Source: a virus
Length of the DNA: 64,000 nt
Virus record (IMG/VR): IMGVR_UViG_3300050119_000072
Span: 1 to 64,000 of that record
Reading direction: 5' to 3' (one strand)
The translations under genes and the position numbers were made by a program. Below, in pieces: positions 22,587-30,943 of this stretch. Positions within the stretch are counted from its first letter, which is position 1; each line of letters begins with the position of its first letter. The notes beneath the pieces were generated by a model. It was not told the origin of the DNA, made no database searches, and saw only the letters and a list, made by a program, of their open reading frames with translations.

Positions 22587-22880
22587 ATGGCCCACAAGAA
22601 ACACGCCCACAAAGGCGCGCCCCGCAAAATGGAGAACGACAAGTTTGCCGTCGAACGGCGTACTTTCGGCCACGAGCGCAAGCCGCCTCACCCACACCAG
22701 GCCGGCGGGTTGCCGCCGATGGCCGCGTCCGGCCCGATGCCCGGTCAATCCGAGTTCGACGGCGGCGAGGAAGCCGCCCAGCGCCAGGGCATGCGCTCCG
22801 CCCGCGGCGCGCCGCCGACCGACGGCAGCAACGCGCCCGCGCCGCAGATGTCCGGCGACGGCGATTTCGACGACCTGTAG
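22587..22880 (+). CDS. Low-complexity protein, 97 aa
   Basis: TAGGAGG precedes ATG 22587. Starts MAHKKHAHKGAPRKMEND; then Pro/Gly/Asp-rich. Resembles disordered small proteins found before phage structural genes. No function assigned. Confidence 0.55.
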   Translation: MAHKKHAHKGAPRKMENDKFAVERRTFGHERKPPHPHQAGGLPPMAASGPMPGQSEFDGGEEAAQRQGMRSARGAPPTDGSNAPAPQMSGDGDFDDL

Positions 22881-22886
22881 GCGCTC

Positions 22887-23225
22887 ATGCCGGACCCGCG
22901 CTGCCGCATTGTCAACGTGCGGCCGAAGGGCAATCTGCGGCTGTTCCCGGGCGTTTCCAGGATCAACATGCCGCTGGCCTTACAGCCAGAGCCCAACGTG
23001 ATCGCGATGGTCGAGCACCTGCTCGATCGCGCCAAACGCGGCGAGATCCAGGGCGTTGCGGCCGCGCTCGTCACCGCCGACGGGCAGACCGCGTCGAATT
23101 GGGCTGGCGCCGGGCGGTTCTCCTGCGCGCTTCTGATCGGCTCGCTCCAGGTCCTTGCGACTGAACTGGGGCTGGATTCTCTGCGGAAGCCTGCAATTTC
23201 ACCATTTCCAGACGAGAGCGCCTGA
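22887..23225 (+). CDS. Unknown 112 aa protein
   Basis: The middle reads EPNVIAMVEHLLDRAKRGEIQGVAAALVTADGQTASNW, an alpha/beta element found in small phage proteins of unknown function. The stop overlaps the next start (TGATG). Confidence 0.65.
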   Translation: MPDPRCRIVNVRPKGNLRLFPGVSRINMPLALQPEPNVIAMVEHLLDRAKRGEIQGVAAALVTADGQTASNWAGAGRFSCALLIGSLQVLATELGLDSLRKPAISPFPDESA

Positions 23226-23473
23226 TGCGATACCTCGCGCCGCTTGCCGTTGCTGCCGTCATGGCGGCGTCGTTCCCCGCGCGCGCCGGCGTCGAGGACA
23301 CCATGCGCGGGGCAATCGATTCCGAATGGTCCGGCAACCACGAAGCGCAGGACCGCGACTGGCAGCAGTTCAACGACCAGCGCAATGTGCCCCGCCCGCG
23401 CGCGCGCCATTTCGATCCGATCCCCGGCAAGCCCTGCGACAAGTGCAAGACCTTCCGGAAGCCGCGGGATTGA
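23225..23473 (+). CDS. Small exported protein, 82 aa
   Basis: A clear signal peptide (MRYLAPLAVAAVMAASFPARA, residues 1-21) is followed by a polar mature part ending in CDKCKTFRKPRD (CxxC). Starts by overlap with the previous stop. Presumably periplasmic; function unknown. Confidence 0.65.
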   Translation: MRYLAPLAVAAVMAASFPARAGVEDTMRGAIDSEWSGNHEAQDRDWQQFNDQRNVPRPRARHFDPIPGKPCDKCKTFRKPRD

Positions 23474-23476
23474 AGC

Positions 23477-23713
23477 ATGCCGTGGGGCCCCGAAGACGCC
23501 AGCGCCAAGACCAAGAAGGCGAACACGCCGAAACGCCAGCGACAATGGAGCCACATCGCCAACGGCGTCCTCGCCAAGACCGGCGACGATAAGCGGGCGA
23601 TCATGGAGGCAAACGGCGTGCTCGCGCGCGAGGCGCACATGCCGGGCAAGACGGAATTCAGCGCCGACGAAGAGCGCGCCATGCGCCACGCCCGCCGCAA
23701 AAAGCGCAGGTAA
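23477..23713 (+). CDS. Conserved small phage protein near TerS, 78 aa
   Basis: Begins MPWGPEDASAKTKKANTPKRQRQW and has a helix (HIANGVLAKTGDDKRAIMEANGVLA), an arrangement frequent in alphaproteobacterial phages ahead of packaging genes. Basic tail. Function unknown. Confidence 0.7.
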   Translation: MPWGPEDASAKTKKANTPKRQRQWSHIANGVLAKTGDDKRAIMEANGVLAREAHMPGKTEFSADEERAMRHARRKKRR

Positions 23714-23716
23714 CCC

Positions 23717-24361
23717 ATGGGCTTTACCCCGATCATCCCGTGGAAGTCCGCCTGCAACACGGACAGAGAGGCGCGCGCGGCGCTCGACGGCCATTCGCCG
23801 GACGTCCCAAAGATACCTGCGGTCATGGGTCCCCCGACCCTTTGGACCGAGGCGCTGGCCGACAAGATCATCGAGCACCTCGGCGCGGGCATGACCTTCG
23901 CCGCGATCGGGCGCTTGGAGGATTGCCCAAGCCGGCGCACGCTTTACCGCTGGTGCCGGGACGACCTCGAATTTGCCTTTGACTGCGCCCGCGCGGAGAG
24001 AGACCACAGCGCGGCCGAAGCCAAGCGCATGCTCGATGAAATGTTCCGCGCCTGCCGGGAGGGCGTCCAAGCCGGCACGCCGCAGTCGATAGGCGAGGGC
24101 GAGACCACGCTGATCCTCGAAGCCAACCCCAAGATGACGCAGACATACGCCGACAAGCTGCAATGGGCGATCGAGTGCGAGTATCCGGAGAAATACGCGC
24201 CGTTCCGATATCGGCAGGTCGTGGCGGCGCCGGTGGCCGCGATCGGTAACGGCGACGGCGCCAAGCTCATCAACCCCACCATGCCGCCGCGCGTGATCGA
24301 GAGCGATCCGATGCACGAGGCCATCGCGGCGTGGGGCAAAGCCTTGGCCACATTCAAATAA
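23717..24361 (+). CDS. terS: Terminase small subunit
   Basis: A 214 aa protein with a helix-turn-helix in TFAAIGRLEDCPSRRTLYRWCRDDLEFAFDCARA (about residues 58-95), as in terminase small subunits of the IS3/HTH-like group, and a C-terminal part that may oligomerise. It should recognise the packaging site and hand DNA to TerL. Located 16 nt before TerL, the expected partner position. Confidence 0.8.
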   Translation: MGFTPIIPWKSACNTDREARAALDGHSPDVPKIPAVMGPPTLWTEALADKIIEHLGAGMTFAAIGRLEDCPSRRTLYRWCRDDLEFAFDCARAERDHSAAEAKRMLDEMFRACREGVQAGTPQSIGEGETTLILEANPKMTQTYADKLQWAIECEYPEKYAPFRYRQVVAAPVAAIGNGDGAKLINPTMPPRVIESDPMHEAIAAWGKALATFK

Positions 24362-24377
24362 TGACGCGGTCTATACA

Positions 24378-26186
24378 ATGGCAACGAGGGAATTGCGCGG
24401 CAGTCGATATCTGACCGCGCGCAATGAGCCGCTCGCTAGGTTCATCCTCGACCAACTGCCGTTCCTGGACTTTCAGGAGACCCTGGAGTTCTACCGGCGC
24501 ATTGAGCCGACGCTCGACGACAGCGGACGGGCACTCCTAGGATGCAATGATCGCTACTACCTTTTCACTGGACTGCTCGGCCGCATCGACGGGCTGCATC
24601 CGTGGCTATTCGATCGCTGCCGAGAGGTCGAGGCCGATCCCGACGGCCACATCGATTTGTGGTCCCGGTTCCATTTTAAGTCTAGTTTGATTACTCTCGC
24701 CGGTGCCATTCAAGAGATCGTGGTCAATCCCGAGATCAAGATCGCCATCTTCTCGGTGGTCAAACCGATCGCCGCCGCCTTCCTTTCGCAAATCAAGGAA
24801 GAGTTCGAGAACAACGATCATCTCAAGGCCGTCTACCACGACGTTCTCTACGCCAATCCGCGCACGCTTGGCTCCGATGGGCGCCCGGCAAAGTGGGGTG
24901 TCGCGCGCGGTATCACGGTCAAGCGCAAATCGCGGCCGAAGGAGGCGACGGTCGAGGCGCACGGCCTGATCGACGGGCAGCCGACCTCCCGCCACTTTGA
25001 CCTGCAGATTTACGACGACGTTGTCACGCAGGACTATCTTTCAGAAGAGAGCATCCGCAAGACCACCGCGCGCTGGGAAATGGCCGATAACCTCGGCTCG
25101 CACCTTGGCGTGCGCAAATGGATGCCTGGCACGCGCTACCACTACGCCGACACTTACGGCATTATCATCGAGCGCAAGTCGCTCAAGCCACGCATCTATC
25201 CGGCGACGGACGACGGCACGCTCGAAGGCAAGCCGGTCTTTTTGACGCAAGCCCGCTGGGACGAGATCAAGCGGGACCAGCGATCGACCGTCTCCGCGCA
25301 GTGCCTGCTCAACCCAATCGCCGGCAACGAGGCGACGTTCCGCTCGACCTGGCTCAGGTTCTACGATGTCATCCCGGCGTTGATGAACGTCTACGTCCTT
25401 GTCGACCCCTCGAAGGGCTCCGGCGATAGGTCTGACCGAACGGCGATCGCAGTGATTGGCGTGGACGCTGGCTCGAACAAGTACCTGCTGGATGGCGTTC
25501 GCCACCGCATGAAGCTGTCAGAGCGATGGGAGTTCGTGAAGCAGCTCAAGCGCAAGTGGGAAAGCCACCCCGGCGTGCAGATGGTCAAGGTTGGCTATGA
25601 GCGCTACGGCATGCAGGTAGACCTCGAGGTGATCGAGGACAATATGCAGCGCGAGAACAACCACTTCGAGATCGAGGAAATGAACACGCCGCGGCAGGGC
25701 GGCCACTCCAAGGACGACCGCATCGGCCGGCTTGAGCCAGACCTAAAAGGAGGCCGCTTCTATATCCCCGGCATCGCGCACCACCCGGATTTCAACGACA
25801 AGGGCACCGGCGTCTGCATGGTTGGCGTCTGGACCGAGGAAATGGCCAAGATATCCAAGGAGCAAGGGCGCCCCTCGCCGAACAATGTCGGGCAGGTATT
25901 CTACCGGCCCATGCGCGGGCTGACCAAGCGCCAGCAGAATTGCGAGATCACGGCGCAGAAGCACCGCATCGTCACCGCCATCAAGCGCCGGGACGAGAAC
26001 AACGACGTCTACGACGTGACGCGCGCCTTCCTGGAAGAGCTGCTCCGTCACCCCTTTGCCCAGTACGTCGACTTTATCGACGCGGCGAGCCGCATTTACG
26101 ACCTTGATCCCCAACCGCCCGTCGCCTACGAAGCTCAGAGCACAGAGCCAATCGGCATGGAATCGGACCAGGTGGCGCAGCTATGA
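24378..26186 (+). CDS. terL: Terminase large subunit
   Basis: A 602 aa protein with both halves of TerL. The ATPase half holds an unusual P-loop-like SRFHFKSSL (about residues 96-104), Walker B IYDDVV (211-216) and the coupling motif MPGTRYH (250-256). The nuclease half starts VLVDPSKGSGDRSDRTAIAVI (about 340-360), the first acidic cluster of the RNase H-like nuclease. It pumps DNA into the prohead and cuts concatemers. The Walker A lacks the GxGKS/T consensus, as in some podoviral large terminases. Confidence 0.93.
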   Translation: MATRELRGSRYLTARNEPLARFILDQLPFLDFQETLEFYRRIEPTLDDSGRALLGCNDRYYLFTGLLGRIDGLHPWLFDRCREVEADPDGHIDLWSRFHFKSSLITLAGAIQEIVVNPEIKIAIFSVVKPIAAAFLSQIKEEFENNDHLKAVYHDVLYANPRTLGSDGRPAKWGVARGITVKRKSRPKEATVEAHGLIDGQPTSRHFDLQIYDDVVTQDYLSEESIRKTTARWEMADNLGSHLGVRKWMPGTRYHYADTYGIIIERKSLKPRIYPATDDGTLEGKPVFLTQARWDEIKRDQRSTVSAQCLLNPIAGNEATFRSTWLRFYDVIPALMNVYVLVDPSKGSGDRSDRTAIAVIGVDAGSNKYLLDGVRHRMKLSERWEFVKQLKRKWESHPGVQMVKVGYERYGMQVDLEVIEDNMQRENNHFEIEEMNTPRQGGHSKDDRIGRLEPDLKGGRFYIPGIAHHPDFNDKGTGVCMVGVWTEEMAKISKEQGRPSPNNVGQVFYRPMRGLTKRQQNCEITAQKHRIVTAIKRRDENNDVYDVTRAFLEELLRHPFAQYVDFIDAASRIYDLDPQPPVAYEAQSTEPIGMESDQVAQL

Positions 26187-26659
26187 CGCGGGAATGGTCG
26201 GCGAACGGCATGCCCACGGCCGACGATATCGCCCTGGCGATCGTGCTCGCAGCACGCGAATACGGCGAGGACCCGATCGAGGTGGCGTCCAGTGGGGGCT
26301 CCTGCTGCGGCGCGCGGGAGGCGGCCTTCGTGTCGCTTGAGTGCGTCTTCCCCTTGGCGCCGAAACCGATCCTTGCTCGCCTGGTCGGTGCCGGACCGAA
26401 TTTTCTCGCCACCTTCCGCCGCGGATGGGGCAAGCCGGACCGCAAGAAGGCGTATCAAATTCAGGTCAGCATTACTGACGCAATCTACGCGCAGCATTCC
26501 GAGGCGCGAATTATCAAGCCGGCACCGACGGTTAAGGCCCCGATGCGGCTCGGCATGCGCCGCAGGGCCGTCGTCGATTGTCTCGACGTTACGGCCCATG
26601 TTATGGGTGATCCTGCGCCGGGCCGCTCTGCGCTCGCGCAACGAGGCAAGGATGGTTGA
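26183..26659 (+). CDS. Unknown 158 aa protein after TerL
   Basis: Begins by overlap ATGA. Residues about 10-50 (MPTADDIALAIVLAAREYGEDPIEVASS, then two adjacent Cys) suggest a helical domain; the rest includes MRLGMRRRAVVDCLDVTAHVMGDPAPGRSA. Possibly a small DNA-binding protein; not recognised. Confidence 0.6.
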   Translation: MTREWSANGMPTADDIALAIVLAAREYGEDPIEVASSGGSCCGAREAAFVSLECVFPLAPKPILARLVGAGPNFLATFRRGWGKPDRKKAYQIQVSITDAIYAQHSEARIIKPAPTVKAPMRLGMRRRAVVDCLDVTAHVMGDPAPGRSALAQRGKDG

Positions 26660-26662
26660 ACT

Positions 26663-26893
26663 ATGCCGCCCAACATCGCCTACGCCCCAGTGAAGAGCGG
26701 GAACATCAAGGAAGTCGGCTACGATCCGGCTTCGCGAACGCTTGGCGTGCGCTTCCACTCCGGCGCGACGTACCACTATGCGGACGTGTCGGCAGAGAAG
26801 CATGCCGCCCTGATGGCGGCTCCGAGCGTTGGTTCTCACCTGCACTCCAATATCAAAGGCGCGCATGCCTCGACGAAAGTAGATGCTCGTTAA
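26663..26893 (+). CDS. KTSC domain protein
   Basis: A 76 aa protein matching the KTSC domain: SGNIKEVGYDPASRTLGVRFHSGATYHYADVSAEKH...SVGSHLHSNIKGAH. KTSC domains occur in bacteria and phages; some are linked to nucleic-acid metabolism proteins. Function of stand-alone copies is unknown. Compact domain with no extra region. Confidence 0.85.
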   Translation: MPPNIAYAPVKSGNIKEVGYDPASRTLGVRFHSGATYHYADVSAEKHAALMAAPSVGSHLHSNIKGAHASTKVDAR

Positions 26894-26918
26894 GCGCATC
26901 AACGAATAGGGGCTTCCC

Positions 26919-27227
26919 ATGGCGCCGCTCTATAAACCGCCAACCAAGGTGGTGACCACGGAGGTGCCGTACCTCGCGCTGGTGACCCAGTACGATCCCG
27001 ACTTCGAGCGACGCAAGCACCGCGAGGTGCAATACACATTTTCCGGCCAGATATTCTTTGCCGATCCGTACACCGCAAACACCTATGACCGGCGCTCCAA
27101 CACGTACCCAGTCGGCCAACCGTACGGCGGACTCGATCCGCTCATCGAAGCTGCGCTCGCGCCGACCGTGGGCAACCCTGTGCCTGGCCTTTACGAAGGC
27201 GTCGACGACGGGATGGGCTGGGCCTGA
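26919..27227 (+). CDS. Unknown 102 aa protein
   Basis: Pro/Tyr-rich (PLYKPPTKVVTTEVPYLALVTQYDPD). Ends VDDGMGWA. Probably a minor structural or accessory protein; no domain recognised. Confidence 0.6.
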   Translation: MAPLYKPPTKVVTTEVPYLALVTQYDPDFERRKHREVQYTFSGQIFFADPYTANTYDRRSNTYPVGQPYGGLDPLIEAALAPTVGNPVPGLYEGVDDGMGWA

Positions 27228-27231
27228 CCGC

Positions 27232-27447
27232 ATGGCGAAGAAGTGCGACACGCCGCGCAAGGTCACTCTGCGTGGCGATCACTACGACGTGTGGGTCTGC
27301 GAGCACGGCCATGTCCACATCACTTTTTGCGAGGATGGCGTCTCGGTCATGATCGAGACGAGCATCGAGGCCTACGATTTGGGCAACGCGATCCTTCGCG
27401 GCTACGACGAGATTGAGGGCATTCCTCCCGCGTCGCGCCGCGCCTGA
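27232..27447 (+). CDS. Unknown 71 aa protein
   Basis: Begins MAKKCDTPRKVTLRGDHYDVWVCEHGHVHITF, with two CxH-like elements, and has a helical end. The ATG follows the preceding stop by 4 nt. Before a terminator, so last gene of this transcript. Confidence 0.6.
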   Translation: MAKKCDTPRKVTLRGDHYDVWVCEHGHVHITFCEDGVSVMIETSIEAYDLGNAILRGYDEIEGIPPASRRA

Positions 27448-27477
27448 CACCAATCCACCCTTATCCGTAACCTGATG

Positions 27478-27504
27478 AACCCGCCTTGGCGGGTTTCTTC
27501 TTTT
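27478..27504 (+). terminator. Rho-independent terminator
   Basis: AACCCGCC (27478-27485), TT loop, GGCGGGTT (27488-27495), then TCTTCTTTT. A strong GC stem with a T-rich tail separates the packaging-related genes from the next transcription unit. Confidence 0.8.
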
Positions 27505-27519
27505 GGAGAGAGAAACGCC

Positions 27520-28143
27520 ATGGCGCAACAGACAGTCAACAGCAATTCCGTGCAGCCCTTGGGCATCCCGAACACGGGCTCAAGCACAGAACAGGGCGAT
27601 ACCTGGGACGCGGCCGTCGTCAAAATCAATGCGATGTTCACCGACCTCTACACCGGCGCGAAGGCGATGATCGCCGGTCTGGGAACCGCAGTGTTCGGCG
27701 CGTCCGGCAATATCAGCACGCAGGTCGGCGTCATCGGTTCCTCGGCCACCAACACCACGCAGACGCTTTTGAGCTATGTGCTGCCGGCGAAGACGCTCAA
27801 TGCAGTCGGCAACGGCATCATGGTAACGGCCTTTGGCCAGAAGGCGGCGAACGCTGCCGGCTGCACGCTGGCTCTCACCGTCGGCGGCATGACGGTCAAT
27901 ACCGGCAACGTCACTTCGAGCGGCTCGAGCTGGATGATGGAGGCCATGTTCTTCAAGAGCGCCTCGAACGCCCAGGTCGGCAACCTCAACGCATTGACCG
28001 GTCTCACCCCGGTGAAGACGGTTTCCGGCACCGACACGTCCGTCGACACCGGCACGATCAACATCGCGGTGACCATGCTGGACGCCTCCGCCGGCCAGTC
28101 GAATATCCTGCTCGACGGACTCATCGTCGAGTTCTTCAACTAA
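27520..28143 (+). CDS. Beta-rich putative virion protein, 207 aa
   Basis: Starts MAQQTVNSNSVQPLGIPNTGSSTEQGDTWDAAVVKINAMFTDLY, an opening used by a class of phage virion proteins. The remaining 150 residues are Gly/Ser/Thr/Val-rich strands ending LLDGLIVEFFN. GGAGAGAG precedes the ATG. It lies next to a glycosyltransferase gene, so it may be a surface decoration. The 51958 and 56306 proteins have similar context. Confidence 0.6.
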   Translation: MAQQTVNSNSVQPLGIPNTGSSTEQGDTWDAAVVKINAMFTDLYTGAKAMIAGLGTAVFGASGNISTQVGVIGSSATNTTQTLLSYVLPAKTLNAVGNGIMVTAFGQKAANAAGCTLALTVGGMTVNTGNVTSSGSSWMMEAMFFKSASNAQVGNLNALTGLTPVKTVSGTDTSVDTGTINIAVTMLDASAGQSNILLDGLIVEFFN

Positions 28144-28161
28144 CCGCGCGGCGTTTACCTT

Positions 28162-28180
28162 CCCGCAAGGCAATTGCGGG
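28162..28180 (+). promoter_or_regulatory. Hairpin in glycosyltransferase leader
   Basis: CCCGCAA (28162-28168) and TTGCGGG (28174-28180) pair around a 5 nt loop; no T-run follows. It lies directly upstream of the ribosome site of the 28193 gene and could modulate translation or mRNA stability. Confidence 0.35.
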
Positions 28181-28192
28181 TAAGGGGACGCC

Positions 28193-29584
28193 ATGTGGTT
28201 CATGCCTTCCTACGGCCGCCCGGACGCTCTCCGACGCATGTTGGAGGCGCCCGGCGGCTGGCCGGATCATGTGGTTGTCCTTGTCAACGAGGACGATCCG
28301 GCGCTGAAAGAGTACGGGCGCGTATTCACAAGCGCACTCCCGCGCGATCCTCCGTGGCGCCTGCACTTCATCCCCGCCGGCTCCCGCTGCTCCGACGCCC
28401 ACCGCTACATCACCACCAAATGGCCGGACGAAGCCTTCTACGGGCTGCTGTGCGACGATCAGTGGCCGGTGACGCCAGGCTGGCATGAGGCGCTGGTCAG
28501 GGCGGCCGGCTCCAAGTTCATCTCGACGCCGGCGGGCGAGCCGAATTTCCCGCTGCTGCGCAACGCCCTCGTCCTGGGCGGCGACCTGGTGCGCGCCATG
28601 GGCACGCTGGTCCCGGCGCCCGTGAAGCACAACTTCGAGGACAATATCTGGGACCGCATCGCGGCCGACTTCAATATCCTGGTGCCGCTGCCGGACGTTA
28701 TCGTCGAGCACCGCCATTGGGTGCACGGCACGGCAAAAAAAGACGCCACCTATGAGCGGGGTTCCGCCGACGCCATCGAGGACCGCAAAATCTTCGAGAC
28801 GTGGCTGGCGAGCGCCGATCGCATGGAAATGTGCCGCCGCATCGGCAAACTGCTTGATGTGTCGGGCATAACGACCATTGACCCCAAAAAGGTCCGGCTT
28901 GCCATCGTGGTGCCGATCGGGGACGAAGTGGTCGATATCGCCTATCACAAGTCGCTCAACGCCACGATTATGCTGCTGGCGCAATGCGGTATCAGCCTCT
29001 CGATCATGGAGGCCGCCGGTGGGAGCCACATCGGCAAGGCGCGAGAGCGCGTGCTCTGGCTGGCAATGCACGACTACAAGCCCACGCATCTGCTGTTTAT
29101 CGATGCCGACATGGGATGGGACGCCAAGCAGGTCACGCGGCTGCTGTGCGCCGACCATGAATTCGCGGCGATCGCCGGCGTGCGCAAGACCGACGAGGTG
29201 AAGGTCTGCTGCAACTTCCTGCCGACCGAAGAGCGCCACCCGGTCACAAACTTCCTCAAGGTCCGTGACGTGGGCTTCGCCTTCGTTCTGCTCAAGACCT
29301 CCGTGGTCGACAAGCTGTGCAAGGCCTATCCGGATCTCGAATACAATTGCGGGGACAAGCGCGAATGGGCGCTGTTCCTCGACATGATCGATAAAAAAGA
29401 CAAGACCAACGGCCTCCGCGGCGAGCGGCTGTCGGAGGACTTTTCCTTCTGCCGGCGCTGGCGCGCCATAGGCGGCGACATCTTCCTCGACGACGAGGCC
29501 GCGATTATCCACGCCGGCCGCAAGGAATACACCGGCAGAGCCGCCGACAAGTTGCCCTACGCAAAACCGGCCGCCACCGCTTAA
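28193..29584 (+). CDS. Two-domain glycosyltransferase (GT-A-like)
   Basis: A 463 aa protein. Residues about 1-220 contain WFMPSYGRPDALRRML, VVLVNEDDPALKEY and YGLLCDDQWPVTPGW, which read as a GT-A nucleotide-sugar domain with acidic metal sites. Residues about 235-460 hold a second unit with LAIVVPIGDEVVDIAYHKSLNATI, then LLFIDADMGWD (DxD motif) and AIAGVRKTDE. Both halves look like GT2-family folds. It would transfer sugar from nucleotide sugar to an unknown acceptor. It starts 50 nt after a beta-rich virion-like gene. Confidence 0.75.
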   Translation: MWFMPSYGRPDALRRMLEAPGGWPDHVVVLVNEDDPALKEYGRVFTSALPRDPPWRLHFIPAGSRCSDAHRYITTKWPDEAFYGLLCDDQWPVTPGWHEALVRAAGSKFISTPAGEPNFPLLRNALVLGGDLVRAMGTLVPAPVKHNFEDNIWDRIAADFNILVPLPDVIVEHRHWVHGTAKKDATYERGSADAIEDRKIFETWLASADRMEMCRRIGKLLDVSGITTIDPKKVRLAIVVPIGDEVVDIAYHKSLNATIMLLAQCGISLSIMEAAGGSHIGKARERVLWLAMHDYKPTHLLFIDADMGWDAKQVTRLLCADHEFAAIAGVRKTDEVKVCCNFLPTEERHPVTNFLKVRDVGFAFVLLKTSVVDKLCKAYPDLEYNCGDKREWALFLDMIDKKDKTNGLRGERLSEDFSFCRRWRAIGGDIFLDDEAAIIHAGRKEYTGRAADKLPYAKPAATA

Positions 29585-29596
29585 AGGCTTCCCATC

Positions 29597-29833
29597 ATGT
29601 CGCAGAGCGAAACCTCCGGCCCAAAGATAGGGCAGACGGTGATCTATTCGCCGTCGGCCGGCGTCACGTACCCCGCCATGCTGATCGCGGTCGCCGCAGG
29701 CACCGGGCTTGTGCGCCTCACCGTGTTTCAGCCAGGCGCGACCTTCCTCGACGCACAAAACGTCCCCTACGACTACACGCGCAACATCGTGTTCCCGTCC
29801 TGGAGCTATCCAGGGCCGCAAAGCGGAATTTGA
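29597..29833 (+). CDS. Unknown 78 aa beta-rich protein
   Basis: Reads GQTVIYSPSAGVTYPAMLIAV, then VRLTVFQPGATFLDAQNVPYD. Strand-rich with no cysteines. Common small phage protein type near portal genes; function unknown. Confidence 0.65.
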   Translation: MSQSETSGPKIGQTVIYSPSAGVTYPAMLIAVAAGTGLVRLTVFQPGATFLDAQNVPYDYTRNIVFPSWSYPGPQSGI

Positions 29834-29836
29834 CGC

Positions 29837-30286
29837 ATGCCGCATGATCCCGTGATCGAGAGCCAAGAAGTCGTCTTTCGCACGGGCAAGGACACGCCCG
29901 ATCGCGTGGTGCTCAACCGGTACGAGGCGCCGGCTACGCCGGACAGCGGCATTGCCGAGGACCCCTATAAGGCGTCCGACCTTGCCGCATGCGCGCAGGC
30001 CATGCGCACGCTGGAAAAGCACTACCCCGGCCACTGCTTCCGCGTCATCCACGACAGCAAGCAAGGCATTTGCCTCATGTCGATCCCGATTCTCATGGGG
30101 ATCAACAACTACATGGCGGTCAATCTCAAGACGCACGCGCTCGACGATAGCCGCGTGATGAAGGCCGGCGGCGAGATACTTGAGCGCTACGGGCTCAAGC
30201 GCGGCGGCTTCGAGCTGACGCCGTTCCTCGACGCGCGGGCCAAACACTCGGCTCTCGTCGTCCCCAGCCGCAAGGTGCCTGGGTGA
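29837..30286 (+). CDS. Unknown 149 aa protein
   Basis: Contains KASDLAACAQAMRTLEKHYPGHCFRVIHDSKQGICLMSIPIL and MGINNYMAVNLKT, mixed alpha/beta. The last codons overlap the next GTG start. A conserved-looking phage protein but not assigned. Confidence 0.65.
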   Translation: MPHDPVIESQEVVFRTGKDTPDRVVLNRYEAPATPDSGIAEDPYKASDLAACAQAMRTLEKHYPGHCFRVIHDSKQGICLMSIPILMGINNYMAVNLKTHALDDSRVMKAGGEILERYGLKRGGFELTPFLDARAKHSALVVPSRKVPG

Positions 30287-30495
30287 AAACCCGGGCCCCG
30301 CGCCTCGCGACCAACCAGCAACTCTATCGCTCGCTGCTGGTCCTGCGCCAAGACGCGATCGCCCGCGGCTTTCTCGGTCCCGGCACGCGCGTCTATGGCA
30401 ACTCGCTGATCAGGCTCGGCACCGAACTGCTGGCGGCCGGAGTGACGTTCGATCAACTGCCGCGCCTAACCGCAAAGGGACCGCATGAAACCTAA
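30283..30495 (+). CDS. Unknown 70 aa protein (GTG start)
   Basis: GTG 30283 overlaps the previous stop as GTGA. Helical (LYRSLLVLRQDAIARGFL). Ends overlapping the next gene by 11 nt. Confidence 0.55.
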   Translation: MKTRAPRLATNQQLYRSLLVLRQDAIARGFLGPGTRVYGNSLIRLGTELLAAGVTFDQLPRLTAKGPHET

Positions 30496-30814
30496 GATGA
30501 TCGCCGGAGCGAATGCCAACCCGGGCGCGCCGCGCGGCTGGGACCCGAAGAAAGACGGCCACTGTGGCACGCTTCCGATCCGCTACACGGAAGACGCAGA
30601 CGGCCGCATTGCACAATGCGAGAGCGCATGGGAGCCGAGCGCGGAAGAACTCGCCCTGTTGAACGCCGGCGGCTCCGTCATCCTTCGCGTAATCGGTTGG
30701 CAGGTTCCGGTCGCGCTGTATGTCGAGCCTGCGGACAAGGCGTTTCAAAACAGCAGAAGAAGCCCACGCGGCATATTGTGCCGCTGCTTCAAAATACTTC
30801 GGCAAATTCGCTAG
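30485..30814 (+). CDS. Unknown 109 aa protein before the portal
   Basis: Contains PGAPRGWDPKKDGHCGTLPIRYTEDADG and EELALLNAGGSVILRVIGWQVPVALYVEP, patterns seen in small phage proteins of unknown function. The C-terminal stretch is basic with two Cys. Confidence 0.65.
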   Translation: MKPKMIAGANANPGAPRGWDPKKDGHCGTLPIRYTEDADGRIAQCESAWEPSAEELALLNAGGSVILRVIGWQVPVALYVEPADKAFQNSRRSPRGILCRCFKILRQIR

Positions 30815-30943
30815 AGCCGCCTAACCAATCACTGCACGGATTGAGAACCGCGCGATCGACGCGCAGCAATCCTGTATGCGGGAGTGCTCCCCATTCTTCG
30901 ATCAAAACCAAGTGGCGAGGACGGCACCAATGGTGTCCGGGCG

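Noticed and set aside
22745-24316. 523 aa frame on the minus strand
   Set aside because: Covers several well-supported plus-strand genes with ribosome sites; Arg/Ala/Gly-rich composition typical of antisense shadows in GC-rich DNA.
28136-30247. 703 aa frame on the minus strand
   Set aside because: Antisense to the glycosyltransferase and following genes; no recognisable domain, no ribosome site.
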